From Hadarchaeum sp964343275 (GTDB lineage Archaea; Hadarchaeota; Hadarchaeia; Hadarchaeales; Hadarchaeaceae): a stretch of DNA of 47,673 nucleotides. Under the pieces are notes generated by a model, which had not been told where the DNA came from, made no database searches, and saw nothing but the letters and a program-made list of their open reading frames with translations. Shown piece by piece: positions 6,893-14,318 of this stretch (within the stretch, counting starts at the first letter, position 1; every line of letters starts with the position of its first letter). The stretch spans positions 1 to 47,673 of the forward strand of contig CAYFIY010000008.1 of NCBI GenBank assembly GCA_964343275.1, written 5' to 3'. The translations under genes and the position numbers were made by a program.

Positions 6893-7789
6893 ATGAAGAT
6901 GATTATGTCAACGCCAAACCGAACCAGCATATCAGACGCAAAGTCCGTTATCCCAATTCGTGAGGCTGAGTCCCACAAGGGCGACTTCGGCAGACTTCTC
7001 ACAATTGGTGGTGGTTCCAGCTTTGTCGGTGCACCCGTGCTGGTTGGCTTAGCGGCGCTGCGCTCTGGTGTCGACCTATCTATTATTGCTGCCCCGGAGA
7101 AGACAGCCTGGAATGTAAACTCCCTCTCACCCGACCTGATAACCATCAAGCTTACCTGCAAAGACCTTGAGCCTTCTGTCGTCCCAGATATCTTGGAGAT
7201 ATTAGAGCGCTCGAACGCAGTGGTTGTGGGACCGGGACTGGGATTGTCCCCAAAAACTCGTGATACAATTATAGAGCTTGCAAGAGCCCTGAGGAAAAGA
7301 TATCAAAAACATCCTGCCTTGTTCGACGCGGATGCTATCAAGGCTCTGGCTTCCGAGAGGAGTTTGATTCACGGTATGCCTTGGGTGATAACTCCGCACG
7401 CCGGAGAATTCAAAATTCTCACTGGTACTGAACTTCACACCGATTTACGAGAAAGAGCCGAACAAGTGAAAGTGGCAGCAAAGAAAAACGGGTGCGTAGT
7501 TCTGCTCAAGGGGCAGGTGGATATCATCGCTTCGGCAACTGGAGATATCAAACTGAATCACACAGGCAACCCCGGTATGACCGTAGGGGGAACTGGCGAT
7601 GTCCTATCAGGGACTGTAGGAACATTCCTAGCTCAAGGAGCCAAGCCATTCGAGGCCGCAGTGACTGGAGCCTGGATCTGCGGACGTGCTGGAGACCTAT
7701 GCCTGCGAGAAAAAGGCTACGAGTTTCTGGCCTCAGACGTAATCAATAAATTACCTGAAGTATTCATGGAAGTAAGAAGGAAGGGGTGA
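6893..7789 (+). CDS. nnrD: ADP-dependent NAD(P)H-hydrate dehydratase
   Basis: 298 residues of the ribokinase-like CARKD family without the fused epimerase half. The N-terminal HKGDFGRLLTIGGG motif (about 23-36), VVGPGLGLSP (about 107-116), the DADAIKAL segment (about 147-154), TPHAGEFK (about 167-174) and the C-terminal anion-hole GGTGDVLSG (about 226-234) are all present. It repairs hydrated NAD(P)H (NADHX) by ADP-driven dehydration. Starts at 6893, 6899 or 6905 are all possible. It lies 4 bases upstream of L40e in an operon with GGGP synthase. Confidence 0.93.
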   Translation: MKMIMSTPNRTSISDAKSVIPIREAESHKGDFGRLLTIGGGSSFVGAPVLVGLAALRSGVDLSIIAAPEKTAWNVNSLSPDLITIKLTCKDLEPSVVPDILEILERSNAVVVGPGLGLSPKTRDTIIELARALRKRYQKHPALFDADAIKALASERSLIHGMPWVITPHAGEFKILTGTELHTDLRERAEQVKVAAKKNGCVVLLKGQVDIIASATGDIKLNHTGNPGMTVGGTGDVLSGTVGTFLAQGAKPFEAAVTGAWICGRAGDLCLREKGYEFLASDVINKLPEVFMEVRRKG

Positions 7790-7793
7790 AATC

Positions 7794-7940
7794 ATGGCAA
7801 GATTCGAAGTTGCGGAAAAACGTCTATTCAACATTAAAATATGTATGCGCTGCAACGCCCATAACGCTCTAAAAGCAACCAAGTGCCGAAAATGTGGATA
7901 TTCAGGGTTAAGGGTGAAGAAGAAGGAGCCCAGAGGATGA
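7794..7940 (+). CDS. rpl40e: 50S ribosomal protein L40e
   Basis: A 48-residue basic protein with two CxxC pairs (CMRC at 17-20 and CRKC at 31-34) forming a zinc ribbon, ending in a Lys/Arg-rich tail; length and motif layout match archaeal L40e. It sits in the large ribosomal subunit. AGGGGTGA four bases before ATG 7794 is a strong SD. The gene is too short for usual ORF thresholds. Its stop overlaps the next start (ATGA at 7937), coupling it to GGGP synthase. Confidence 0.95.
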   Translation: MARFEVAEKRLFNIKICMRCNAHNALKATKCRKCGYSGLRVKKKEPRG

Positions 7941-8674
7941 GAGTAGAGGGAAACTTAAGAAGTGTGATAGCCCGAGAAGGAGCAGCACATCTCACCCTCA
8001 TCGATCCAGAAAAACAAAACCCTAAACTAGCTGGAGAGATCGCCACCGACGCTGATGCAGCTAGTACCGATGGCATAATGGTTGGAGGTTCCACTCGCGC
8101 CGGCGGTGAAATTCTCGACAAAACCGTTCTTGCGATAAAGAAGTCGACGGAACTCCCTGTTATCCTCTTCCCCGCCAATGAGTCTGGGATCAGCAAGTAT
8201 GCCGACGCCATATTCTTCATGAGCATGCTCAATTCGCGCGACCCATACTTTATAACTGGAGCACAGAAATTGGGTGCACCCCTCATCAAAAAGTTCAGGC
8301 TAGAAACCTTGCCAATGGCATACCTATTGGTCGAGCCTGGAGTGGCAGCTGGCAGGGTGGGCAAGGCAAAACTGATACCGAGGGACCAGCCAGAGCTCGC
8401 TGCCGACTACGCCCTGACTGCCCAGTATATGGGCATGCGATTCGTCTATCTGGAAGCCGGTTCTGGAGCCGAAACGTCAGTTCCAGTTGAAATATTAAAA
8501 ACCGTAAGAGGAACCACAGAAACTACTTTGATCGTTGGGGGAGGGATAAGGACACCAGAAGCCGCCGCCGAGCTAGTTAAAGCAGGTGCCGAAATCATAG
8601 TGACTGGAACGATTGTCGAAAAATCAGAAAACCGAAGCAAAACTATAGGTGAGATAGTCAAGGCAATTAAGTAA
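7937..8674 (+). CDS. Geranylgeranylglyceryl phosphate synthase
   Basis: 245 residues of a TIM-barrel prenyltransferase. Seen: the early HLTLIDPEK motif (glycerol-phosphate binding), GIMVGGST, the YLVEPG loop, YLEAGSGA and the phosphate loop VGGGIRTPEAA near the C terminus, followed by VTGTIVE. The enzyme joins sn-glycerol-1-phosphate to geranylgeranyl diphosphate, the first committed step of archaeal ether lipids. I chose ATG 7937 because it overlaps the L40e stop; a longer frame from 7883 is antisense-free but lies within L40e. Coupled to L40e. Confidence 0.95.
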   Translation: MRVEGNLRSVIAREGAAHLTLIDPEKQNPKLAGEIATDADAASTDGIMVGGSTRAGGEILDKTVLAIKKSTELPVILFPANESGISKYADAIFFMSMLNSRDPYFITGAQKLGAPLIKKFRLETLPMAYLLVEPGVAAGRVGKAKLIPRDQPELAADYALTAQYMGMRFVYLEAGSGAETSVPVEILKTVRGTTETTLIVGGGIRTPEAAAELVKAGAEIIVTGTIVEKSENRSKTIGEIVKAIK

Positions 8675-8767
8675 GAAGCGAAGATTAATAAATCCTTAAA
8701 ATCTTTGTCGTCTGCGATATCCGTTCAAGTATAAAATTATCTTCAGCTTAGAAGCATATGAAGAGGT

Positions 8768-8992
8768 TTAAAGCATCTTACGGTGCTTAGCGCATGAAAT
8801 GCAGGCGTAGCCCTTTTGGTGTGGCAAGAATACACGTCTGCGGTCCAGTCCTGGGATGTTCCGAAGGTCACCTATGCCATATTTCTTTCTTACTGGCACG
8901 GCCTTGATACGCGGCGTCATGCGCCCGCAGTAAGTACATGAGACTGGTTGACTCCGCCCTCCGGGCTTAAAACGACCCCATTTTTTACCCAT
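8768..8992 (-). CDS. rps26e: 30S ribosomal protein S26e
   Basis: 74 residues, basic, with Cys pairs CTYC (about 19-22) and CISC (about 64-67). The QPVSCTYCGRM stretch corresponds to eukaryotic QPIRCTNCARC and the tail YACISCAKHRK to YCVSCAIHSK, so I call S26e. It binds near the mRNA exit and 3' end of 16S rRNA. S26e is missing in many euryarchaeal genomes, so its presence is phylogenetically informative. It converges on GGGP synthase across 93 bases with no clear feature and is divergent from the thiolase operon. 8993-9141 is A/T-rich promoter space. Confidence 0.8.
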   Translation of the reverse strand: MGKKWGRFKPGGRSQPVSCTYCGRMTPRIKAVPVRKKYGIGDLRNIPGLDRRRVFLPHQKGYACISCAKHRKML

Positions 8993-9141
8993 TCTACCGA
9001 CCTTGGAAGATTATTAGAAAACAAAGGGTATAACTATTTGGGTTTGGTGAGCTCCGTAACAATGATTTGCTTAATAAAATAAATGAGAGTCTTAAACCAC
9101 AAAATTAGAAAAATGATTTATAAAATCAACGGAAATAAAAA

Positions 9142-9147
9142 AGAGGT
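9142..9147 (+). promoter_or_regulatory. Shine-Dalgarno site of the thiolase gene
   Basis: GAGGTG is the best SD match in this intergenic region. In-frame codons after it begin, beyond a TAG at 9150-9152, with ATC (9153) and ATA (9156); the first ATG (9186) is 38 bases away. The SD therefore places initiation at a near-cognate codon. Confidence 0.55.
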
Positions 9148-9155
9148 GTTAGATC

Positions 9156-10316
9156 ATAAGAGATGTCGCGATCATCGGTGCGGGAATGACGAAGTTTGGA
9201 CGTAGCCCTGAGAACTTGATGGATTTATTAGCCACGGCCTCTTTGCGCGCCATCGAACATGCTGGAGTTGAAAACGAAAACTTCGATTCGGCTTACGTCG
9301 GTAACATGATGGCAGGAGAGCTAGTTCACCAGACGGCGGTCGCTAGCGCCTTGGTAGATAGAATCGGCATCATTCCAGCCGCGGCAGAAAGGGTAGAAAA
9401 CGGGCCTGCCTCAGGAGGGTCGGCGGTAAAGAACGCATATTTCTCCGTAGCCTTGGGGGCGAACGACCTAGTATTAGTTGCGGGCGGTGAAAAGATGACG
9501 ACAGCAGATGGAGATATTTTGACAGACTTAGTTTCCACGATGACACACCCTACCGCAGAATACGTTCACGGTGTGACCTTACCCGCGATGGGAGCGTTGC
9601 TGACCCGACTCTACATGCAGCAGTACGATCTTACGGAAAGACATCTGGCGATGGTCGCTTGCAAAAACCATGCCAATGCGCTGAAAAATCCTTACGCTCA
9701 CATTCAGAGGGCCTGCACGCTGGAGGGAGCCATGAGTTCCGTGATGATTTCTGACCCGCTGCGCTTATACTACGTCTGCCCCATAAGCGATGGAGCCGCC
9801 TCAGTAGTCCTCTGTTCGATGGAAAAGGCAAAGAAATTCACGGATAATCCAATTAAAATTGCAGGCTGGGGTCAGGCGACAGACACCATGACATTACAGG
9901 AGCGAGAAGAACCCACTGTTCTCAAATCGGTCCAGATTGCCTCGCAACATGCGTTCAAGATGGCAAAACTTCAACCAAAAGACATCGATGTTGTAGAACT
10001 ACACGACGCGTTCGAGATACTGGAGATAGCTGAGAGTGAAGACACAGGATTCTTTGAAAAAGGCAAAGCGCATCTAGCGGTAGAAAAAGGAGTTACGGCT
10101 GTGGATGGGGAATTGCCCATAAATCCATCCGGTGGATTGAAGGCCAAAGGGCACCCCGTAGGAGCAACGGGCGTGGCTCAAATAGCGGAACTTGTTTGGC
10201 AGCTACGCGGCGAGGCAGGAGAACGCCAAGTCAATGATCCAAAACGGGCGTTTGCTTGTAACTTTGGTGGTTTTGGAAACAACACCGTGGTTCATATCCT
10301 AGAGCGAGCGTGGTAA
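9156..10316 (+). CDS. Thiolase (acetyl-CoA C-acetyltransferase family), apparent ATA start
   Basis: A 386-residue archaeal/SCP2-type thiolase. Residues after ATA 9156 read IRDVAIIGAGMTKFG, the standard N-terminal strand of this family; ATG 9186 would remove it. No canonical start exists between the TAG at 9150 and 9186, yet an SD lies at 9142. Later motifs: GNMMAGE, NGPASGGSAV (in place of the usual Cys-bearing NVENACASG loop, see oddity), VVELHDAF, and the terminal NPSGGLKAKGHPVGATG and CNFGGFG. Cys at the normal nucleophile position looks replaced by Ser/Gly, so Claisen activity may be altered. Partner: the following DUF35 protein. In archaea this pair feeds HMG-CoA and mevalonate synthesis. 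Confidence 0.88.
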   Translation: MRDVAIIGAGMTKFGRSPENLMDLLATASLRAIEHAGVENENFDSAYVGNMMAGELVHQTAVASALVDRIGIIPAAAERVENGPASGGSAVKNAYFSVALGANDLVLVAGGEKMTTADGDILTDLVSTMTHPTAEYVHGVTLPAMGALLTRLYMQQYDLTERHLAMVACKNHANALKNPYAHIQRACTLEGAMSSVMISDPLRLYYVCPISDGAASVVLCSMEKAKKFTDNPIKIAGWGQATDTMTLQEREEPTVLKSVQIASQHAFKMAKLQPKDIDVVELHDAFEILEIAESEDTGFFEKGKAHLAVEKGVTAVDGELPINPSGGLKAKGHPVGATGVAQIAELVWQLRGEAGERQVNDPKRAFACNFGGFGNNTVVHILERAW

Positions 10317-10317
10317 G

Positions 10318-10659
10318 ACGAAAGAAAAATTTACAGGATTTAAGTGTAAGTCTTGTGGAAAAGTGATGTACCCACGACACGATCGCTGTCTTAAATGCAA
10401 GGGGGGGGATTTCGAGGATGTAGAACTAGGGAAAGTTGCCACACTGCTTACTTACACCAAGCTCTATAGTGTCCCAGAAGGAATCGAAATGCCTCCGTTG
10501 ATATTAGGTATCGCCGAGTTCTCTGAAGGTGTCCGGGCCCTTGGACAGCTGACCGTTGATGACCCGAAAGTGGGCATGAAGCTCAAACCAGTCTGGGGCA
10601 TGCTGCGCAAGGTGAAAGGCAAAGAAATATTCGGCTTTAAATTCGAACCGATCGAATGA
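10318..10659 (+). CDS. DUF35 OB-fold/zinc-ribbon protein (thiolase partner), apparent ACG start
   Basis: About 113 residues. The zinc ribbon needs both CKSC and CLKC pairs, and the first pair lies upstream of the first canonical start (GTG 10363 or ATG 10366). The frame is open from 10303 and contains no ATG/GTG/TTG before 10363; ACG 10318, three bases after GTGGT, fits the spacing seen at the SRP54 start (GTGGTATC-ATG). The remainder is the OB-fold typical of DUF35 proteins, which hold thiolase and HMG-CoA synthase together and channel acetoacetyl-CoA. The thiolase stop is immediately upstream (10314-10316). Confidence 0.8.
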   Translation, partial: TKEKFTGFKCKSCGKVMYPRHDRCLKCKGGDFEDVELGKVATLLTYTKLYSVPEGIEMPPLILGIAEFSEGVRALGQLTVDDPKVGMKLKPVWGMLRKVKGKEIFGFKFEPIE

Positions 10660-10699
10660 TTATTAGAGGATAAATTACTAAAAAAGATGAGGGTGAAAA

Positions 10700-11293
10700 A
10701 TGGAAATTGATTGGATAAAAGTCATGAAACCGTATCCTGGCAGGAAAATAACCCTCCCGAACGGCGAAGAGATGATAGTGACTGAGATGAAGAAGAGCGA
10801 GATCGAGAAAGTAGCTGATGCACTCGTTAATAATTTAACCTACCACAAGGATCTATTTGATCTAATTACCTCTGAACTAATCACAGAGTTCTACCTGCTG
10901 CGAGAAAATAGACCTATGTGGGGACTACCTCCAGAGAGCCACTTCAACCTCTTAGGCAGAATTAACGAAGAAATAGTCGGAGTAACTAACGGTGTACTCA
11001 GAGAACCAAGAACCGGATGCAGTTTGCACACGACCACCCTGAAACGCGGACTCCAAATCGGGGCTTATCTATGGCCGTGCAAGCTCGAACACTACTTCGA
11101 TGTGCTTGGGATTGAAAGGCTCGAGGCGAGCGCTGAGAGTGTGATAGGGGGCCGGAAGCTCTTCGCAGCATATGGGTTTTCACCTCAACCATTCCCAGAA
11201 CAGAAAAGTCACTTTGGCACTCAATTGCAAGTGATGACCAAGCAGCAATGGGATAGAATAAAGTCTGGTAAAATCGTTGGGGAAAAGATTTAA
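10700..11293 (+). CDS. GNAT-like acetyltransferase, uncertain
   Basis: 197 residues. A central strand LLGRINEEIVGVTNGVL followed by a helix and the late motif ESVIGGRKLFAAYGF resemble the acetyl-CoA fold of GNAT enzymes, where a Gly-rich turn and a Tyr-Gly-Phe near the end are common; the canonical Q/RxxGxG/A loop is not obvious. Substrate unknown. It follows DUF35 by 40 bases on the same strand with an SD (GAGGGTGA) before ATG 10700, so it may be part of the thiolase operon. Function is inferred weakly. Confidence 0.55.
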   Translation: MEIDWIKVMKPYPGRKITLPNGEEMIVTEMKKSEIEKVADALVNNLTYHKDLFDLITSELITEFYLLRENRPMWGLPPESHFNLLGRINEEIVGVTNGVLREPRTGCSLHTTTLKRGLQIGAYLWPCKLEHYFDVLGIERLEASAESVIGGRKLFAAYGFSPQPFPEQKSHFGTQLQVMTKQQWDRIKSGKIVGEKI

Positions 11294-11423
11294 TCTTTAC
11301 AAGCCCAGAACTCTGGGATCTACACTTACTCAGTTATAATACATATGCAGATAGGCAACAAATCTCTTGAATTATTAGTGCACTTTTTTCCTAGATATTC
11401 TGTTTTCTATAATCTTGACGTTT

Positions 11424-11758
11424 TCAATAAGTTCTAATCATCGTCAAAATCATCTTGAATTTTTCCACTGCTTTCAACGCATGGGGCTCATTAGCGGGTA
11501 TAATGATCATCTCGCTACGGCTCAATAGATGCCTTTTGCCGGAGATAGTTATCTCAGCTTCCCTATCTACAACTTGGACTATTGCATCGAAGGGGGCGGT
11601 GTGTTCACTCAGTCCTTGACCTTAGCAAAAGCGAATAGCGTCACCGTCCCTGTTTTTTTACTTATTAGCTCCCTGTTCATAATGACCCCAGCTTGATAAT
11701 TTAATAGCTCATCAGCCTCCAAAACTTTAGCCAGTATTAGTTCCTCGTCTCCTTTCAT
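11424..11758 (-). pseudogene. Cupin-domain protein with a one-base frameshift
   Basis: From ATG 11758 the frame reads MKGDEELILAKVLEADE... to FAFAKVKD and then stops (TGA). Reading on in the next frame gives LSEHTAPFDAIVQVVD, EAEITISGK and MIIIPANEPHAL, the standard second half of a single-domain cupin. Adding one G in the AAGGTCAAGG stretch (about 11617-11624) restores KGQGLSEHTAPFDA, the usual motif, and a 111-residue protein. So the gene is full length except for one missing base: recent inactivation or a sequencing error. 11294-11423 shows no gene. Confidence 0.85.
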
Positions 11759-11833
11759 ATGCCCACTCAACCTTTCTTTACAAATTTATACTTAGGTATT
11801 AAACTTGTTTTCTGCTTTAGATTTAAAATTTCC

Positions 11834-12439
11834 CTAGAAAGAGTTGGTATATCTCTCTTCTTTCCAGGGGTCACCTCGATTATGATAACCGCGAGTCTCC
11901 CAAAATCCTGGCCTATCTTCAGCTGTGAACTTAACCCCTAATACCCATTTGGCGCTTTTCCAAAAATAAAGCCTCGGCACTACTAATCTCACTGGAGAAC
12001 CGTGCTCCGGCGTTAGGGAATTGCCATCATGCTCAACTGCAAACAATACATCAGACGCCAAGAAATCATCCAGGGAAAGATTAGTCGTGAAACCCATGGC
12101 CGAATGGATTATCGCAAATTTGGCATTAGATCGTATTTTTACGAGTTCCTTCACCGTGCTTGTGCTCACCCCTTCCCAGATGTTGTTGAGCTTCGACCAT
12201 GTTGTGACACAATGAATATCAGAAAATATTTTTACCCGAGGCAGCCCCATGAATTCTTTATAGCTCAGCTTTCGCTCCTTTTCTACCAACCCAGAAATCG
12301 TGAACGTCCACTTTGAAATATCAATCTTTGGTACCTGCCCATAATGCAGAACCGGCCAAACGTCGGTAATCTTTTGTCCTAGTGGGATTCTGTTTTCTCG
12401 CTCGGTGTCTGGACTTTTAATCATTTTTTCGCGTGACAT
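11834..12439 (-). CDS. Molybdopterin-dependent oxidoreductase (sulfite-oxidase fold)
   Basis: 201 residues, one Mo-pterin domain without the dimerisation domain. The core motif SDIHCVTTWSKLNN holds the Cys that would ligate molybdenum (about residue 78), with the later EHGSPVRLVVP and YFWKSAKWVLGV segments typical of the sulfite oxidase/YedY superfamily. No signal peptide is visible, so it is probably cytoplasmic. Substrate is unknown; other members reduce sulfoxides or oxidise sulfite. It stands alone next to a cupin pseudogene; no molybdenum-cofactor synthesis genes are in the window. Confidence 0.88.
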   Translation of the reverse strand: MSREKMIKSPDTERENRIPLGQKITDVWPVLHYGQVPKIDISKWTFTISGLVEKERKLSYKEFMGLPRVKIFSDIHCVTTWSKLNNIWEGVSTSTVKELVKIRSNAKFAIIHSAMGFTTNLSLDDFLASDVLFAVEHDGNSLTPEHGSPVRLVVPRLYFWKSAKWVLGVKFTAEDRPGFWETRGYHNRGDPWKEERYTNSF

Positions 12440-12511
12440 GGATTCTACACTTATGAACCTAGTTTATCCAAAGAATATAATTAACGTGAGTGAATAATAA
12501 AGTCGTAATGA

Positions 12512-12706
12512 CGTGCCGATGAGGACACATCTCAAGTTATAAATTTTTATACCATCAAGCTTGGACGCCACTACAAAATTGTTTTAAAAAAGACATTTGA
12601 TGGCGTGAGTATAGAGCTCGAATGGAACCTTGTTATACGGGATAAGGATATTGTGATGGTGCCTTTCTTCCTCTGCGAGATCAGCTACTTTCCACAAATT
12701 TCATAG
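12512..12706 (+). other. Open frame of unknown status, possible small gene remnant
   Basis: After a TGA at 12509 the frame is open for 64 codons and reads like a beta-rich protein piece (YKIVLKKTFDGVSIELEWNL and IRDKDIVMVPFF). The only canonical start is GTG 12605 (33 residues). A TATA-like TTATAAAT (12537-12544) lies within the open part. It overlaps the end of a minus-strand ORF (12681-12875) by 26 bases. I cannot assign it; 12440-12511 shows nothing. Confidence 0.2.
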
Positions 12707-12875
12707 TTTCTCTAAAATAAGTTAATTTAAAAGATTTCTCGGTCTGGAGTATTTTATCCCAAACAAAAGTCCAATAAGAGACTTTCGTTAAATACTTATC
12801 TTCTTCCCCCTCGGACATTTGAGGTATGTCACTCCTACATAGGACACAATGTTTGTTGGTTAAGTCCATCTCCAT
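12681..12875 (-). CDS. Small hypothetical protein downstream of RNase P RNA
   Basis: 64 residues from ATG 12875 (MEMDLTNKHCVLC). One CxxC pair near the N terminus (residues 10-13), an acidic segment, then an aromatic and basic second half. The longer frame to 12992 runs into the RNase P RNA and is rejected. There is no recognised family and only a weak SD-like GGATTTGAG, so coding status is uncertain. Confidence 0.35.
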   Translation of the reverse strand: MEMDLTNKHCVLCRSDIPQMSEGEEDKYLTKVSYWTFVWDKILQTEKSFKLTYFRETMKFVESS

Positions 12876-12898
12876 TATCTCAAATCCTATTATTTTTT

Positions 12899-13196
12899 GC
12901 CGGCGTGCCGGCCATAATCCATCTTCTGTTTTCAGGCGACATTCAGCTAAGCGGGCTACCACCCGCCTCGAGCAGGAGTTCATCGGCGGCAATTTGCCCT
13001 TGCATCCCGCGTGATGGCCGTTTCATCCCCGTCAACCCGACCTCAGCGTTTCCGCATCCTAGCGCAAGTAGGGGGGTATCGTTTCTGTTCCATCTTCCCG
13101 ATCTCTCGACCGTACCCTTGCGGGCCGCGGACCTACTAGATGGACGGAATTTCCTCAGGCTTACGCCCGACGGTCGCCCACCAGCTCACCGGCGCT
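12899..13196 (-). ncRNA. rnpB: RNase P RNA, archaeal type
   Basis: The minus strand carries the conserved core in order: GAGGAAATTCCGTCC (CR-I; + strand 13142-13156), the ACAGAAACGATACC segment (13075-13088), and the 3' ACAGAAGATGGATTATGGCC block (12911-12930). GCGCCGGT at the 5' end can pair with GCCGGC at the 3' end as helix P1. The RNA is the catalytic core that cleaves tRNA 5' leaders. Ends are approximate. A TATA-like stretch (about 13216-13225) lies 20-29 bases upstream. The ORFs seen across this block are antisense noise. Confidence 0.9.
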
Positions 13197-13421
13197 TTAC
13201 CTTGTGTGATTCGGTTGTAAAAATGTATCCTAGATACCCAAAAAACTAACCAAACGCTACATCTACCAACATGAGTTTTTTACCGTATCTATAAAGAAGC
13301 CTATGAACAGAAATTATTAGGTGACAGGGTACTGGCTGACGAAAAACCAGTGGTATCAGTGAAAAAAATACTTCAGGAGTTAGTCCGAAAAACTTAATAA
13401 ATATGGGGTGGAGTTGATTCC

Positions 13422-13733
13422 ATGCCAATAGATCAAGACTTTAAAAATACGAGGAAAAAATCTGGGAGCCACTCCGGACATGATGTATGGGGCCCAGTGA
13501 ATCCCCCAAAAGTGCTAGGTATTCATGGTAGTATTGTAGCGGTAGATTGGGACATTTGCGATGGAGATGCTATCTGCGTTGATGTATGCCCAGTAAATGT
13601 TTTCGAAATGGTGGATTCTCCTGGCCACCCGACGTCTGAGAAAAAGTCTGACCCTGCCCGAGATTCGGAATGCATAAAGTGCATGGCTTGTGAGACCAAC
13701 TGCCCAACGTCAGCAATAAAAATCGAACCATGA
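13422..13733 (+). CDS. Zinc-containing 7Fe ferredoxin (Sulfolobus type)
   Basis: 103 residues. The N-terminal extension has the zinc ligands GSHSGHD plus a third His in VLGIHGS, as in Sulfolobus and Thermoplasma ferredoxins. Cluster I is C-x2-D-x2-C-x3-CP (CDGDAICVDVCP), where Asp replaces the second Cys, so a [3Fe-4S] cluster is expected; cluster II is the full CIKCMACETNCP for [4Fe-4S]. It is the likely electron acceptor of the 2-oxoacid oxidoreductase 1.1 kb downstream. A TATA-like ttaataaata (about 13394-13403) and GGTGGAG before ATG 13422 support expression. Confidence 0.93.
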   Translation: MPIDQDFKNTRKKSGSHSGHDVWGPVNPPKVLGIHGSIVAVDWDICDGDAICVDVCPVNVFEMVDSPGHPTSEKKSDPARDSECIKCMACETNCPTSAIKIEP

Positions 13734-13926
13734 TTTAACACAGGCCATACATGCTTGTCGTCTTTTGGTCAGCGAAAGCTTTCGATATATCTCACTATTT
13801 TTTCAGTGGCTTGCAAAAAAGTTCAAGTTGGTTTCTCCTAAAAATGGCTTTGAAATTTACTGGCTAAAGATTATAAATACGTAGGATAGGAGCAATAATC
13901 ATCGAAAATGAGGGGTAACACAGTAA

Positions 13927-14166
13927 AATTATGGAGATGTAAAAAACAAAATTAGTTTTATAGTACATCATTTCTCTAAACTAGATATCAACCGATTTAG
14001 AATGAGAAGACTGTAGAATCGTTTACGTTCGTTTGAGGACTTAAGAGGTAAAATAATTCACTACAAAGAAAAACATAACATTAATATAAGTTTCAATAAA
14101 GATAACGAATGCAGAGAACTCGTCGAAGAAATAATAAGCACCATAAACAAACTCGTTTTTCGATAA
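13927..14166 (+). pseudogene. Decayed ORF with an in-frame TAG
   Basis: One frame is open from 13927 to TAA 14164 except for a TAG at 14014-14016. The two halves read like a continuous protein (ISFIVHHFSKLDINRFRMRRL, then NRLRSFEDLRGKIIHYKEKH and a Glu/Ile-rich tail). No canonical start leads it; a good TATA (ATTATAAATA, about 13870-13879) and an ATG at 13908 in another frame suggest an extra frameshift. The family is not recognised. The flanks 13734-13926 and 14325-14480 are A/T-rich with no gene I can support. Confidence 0.3.
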
Positions 14167-14221
14167 AAATAAAAAATAGGGATATACTGGACTTTCTCTA
14201 TTCGATTTTTATACCACGAGC

Positions 14222-14245
14222 AAAGGCTTATGATCTAGCCTTTTT
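14222..14245. terminator. Hairpin with T-run
   Basis: AAAGGCT (14222-14228) pairs with AGCCTTT (14237-14243) around an 8-base loop and is followed by T residues on the plus strand. It overlaps the end of a tiny minus-strand ORF. It could end transcripts from either side. Confidence 0.35.
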
Positions 14246-14318
14246 GACAACATCCTGACTTTTTAAACAGAGGGCACTTTTTACACAAAGCCTTCTTTCT
14301 TAGTAATTTTTTCCCAAT
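14235..14318 (-). CDS. Candidate 27-residue Cys-rich basic peptide
   Basis: The minus strand encodes GKKLLRKKALCKKC followed by PLFKKSGCCQKG and TAG. Two Cys pairs (CKKC and CC) among many lysines look like a tiny zinc-knuckle peptide rather than random A/T-rich DNA. No ATG, GTG or TTG opens this frame; ATT at 14318 follows an A/T-tract at TATA distance. It could be a real leaderless mini-gene with a near-cognate start, or the end of a decayed gene. No family identified. Confidence 0.3.
   Translation of the reverse strand: MGKKLLRKKALCKKCPLFKKSGCCQKG

Noticed and set aside
11834..12439. Plus-strand ORFs over the molybdopterin gene
   Set aside because: Shadows; the minus-strand frame carries the Mo-pterin motif.
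12905..13249. Plus-strand 114-codon ORF and overlapping frames
   Set aside because: They are antisense to the RNase P RNA, have Ser/Pro/Arg-rich low-information composition and no SD.
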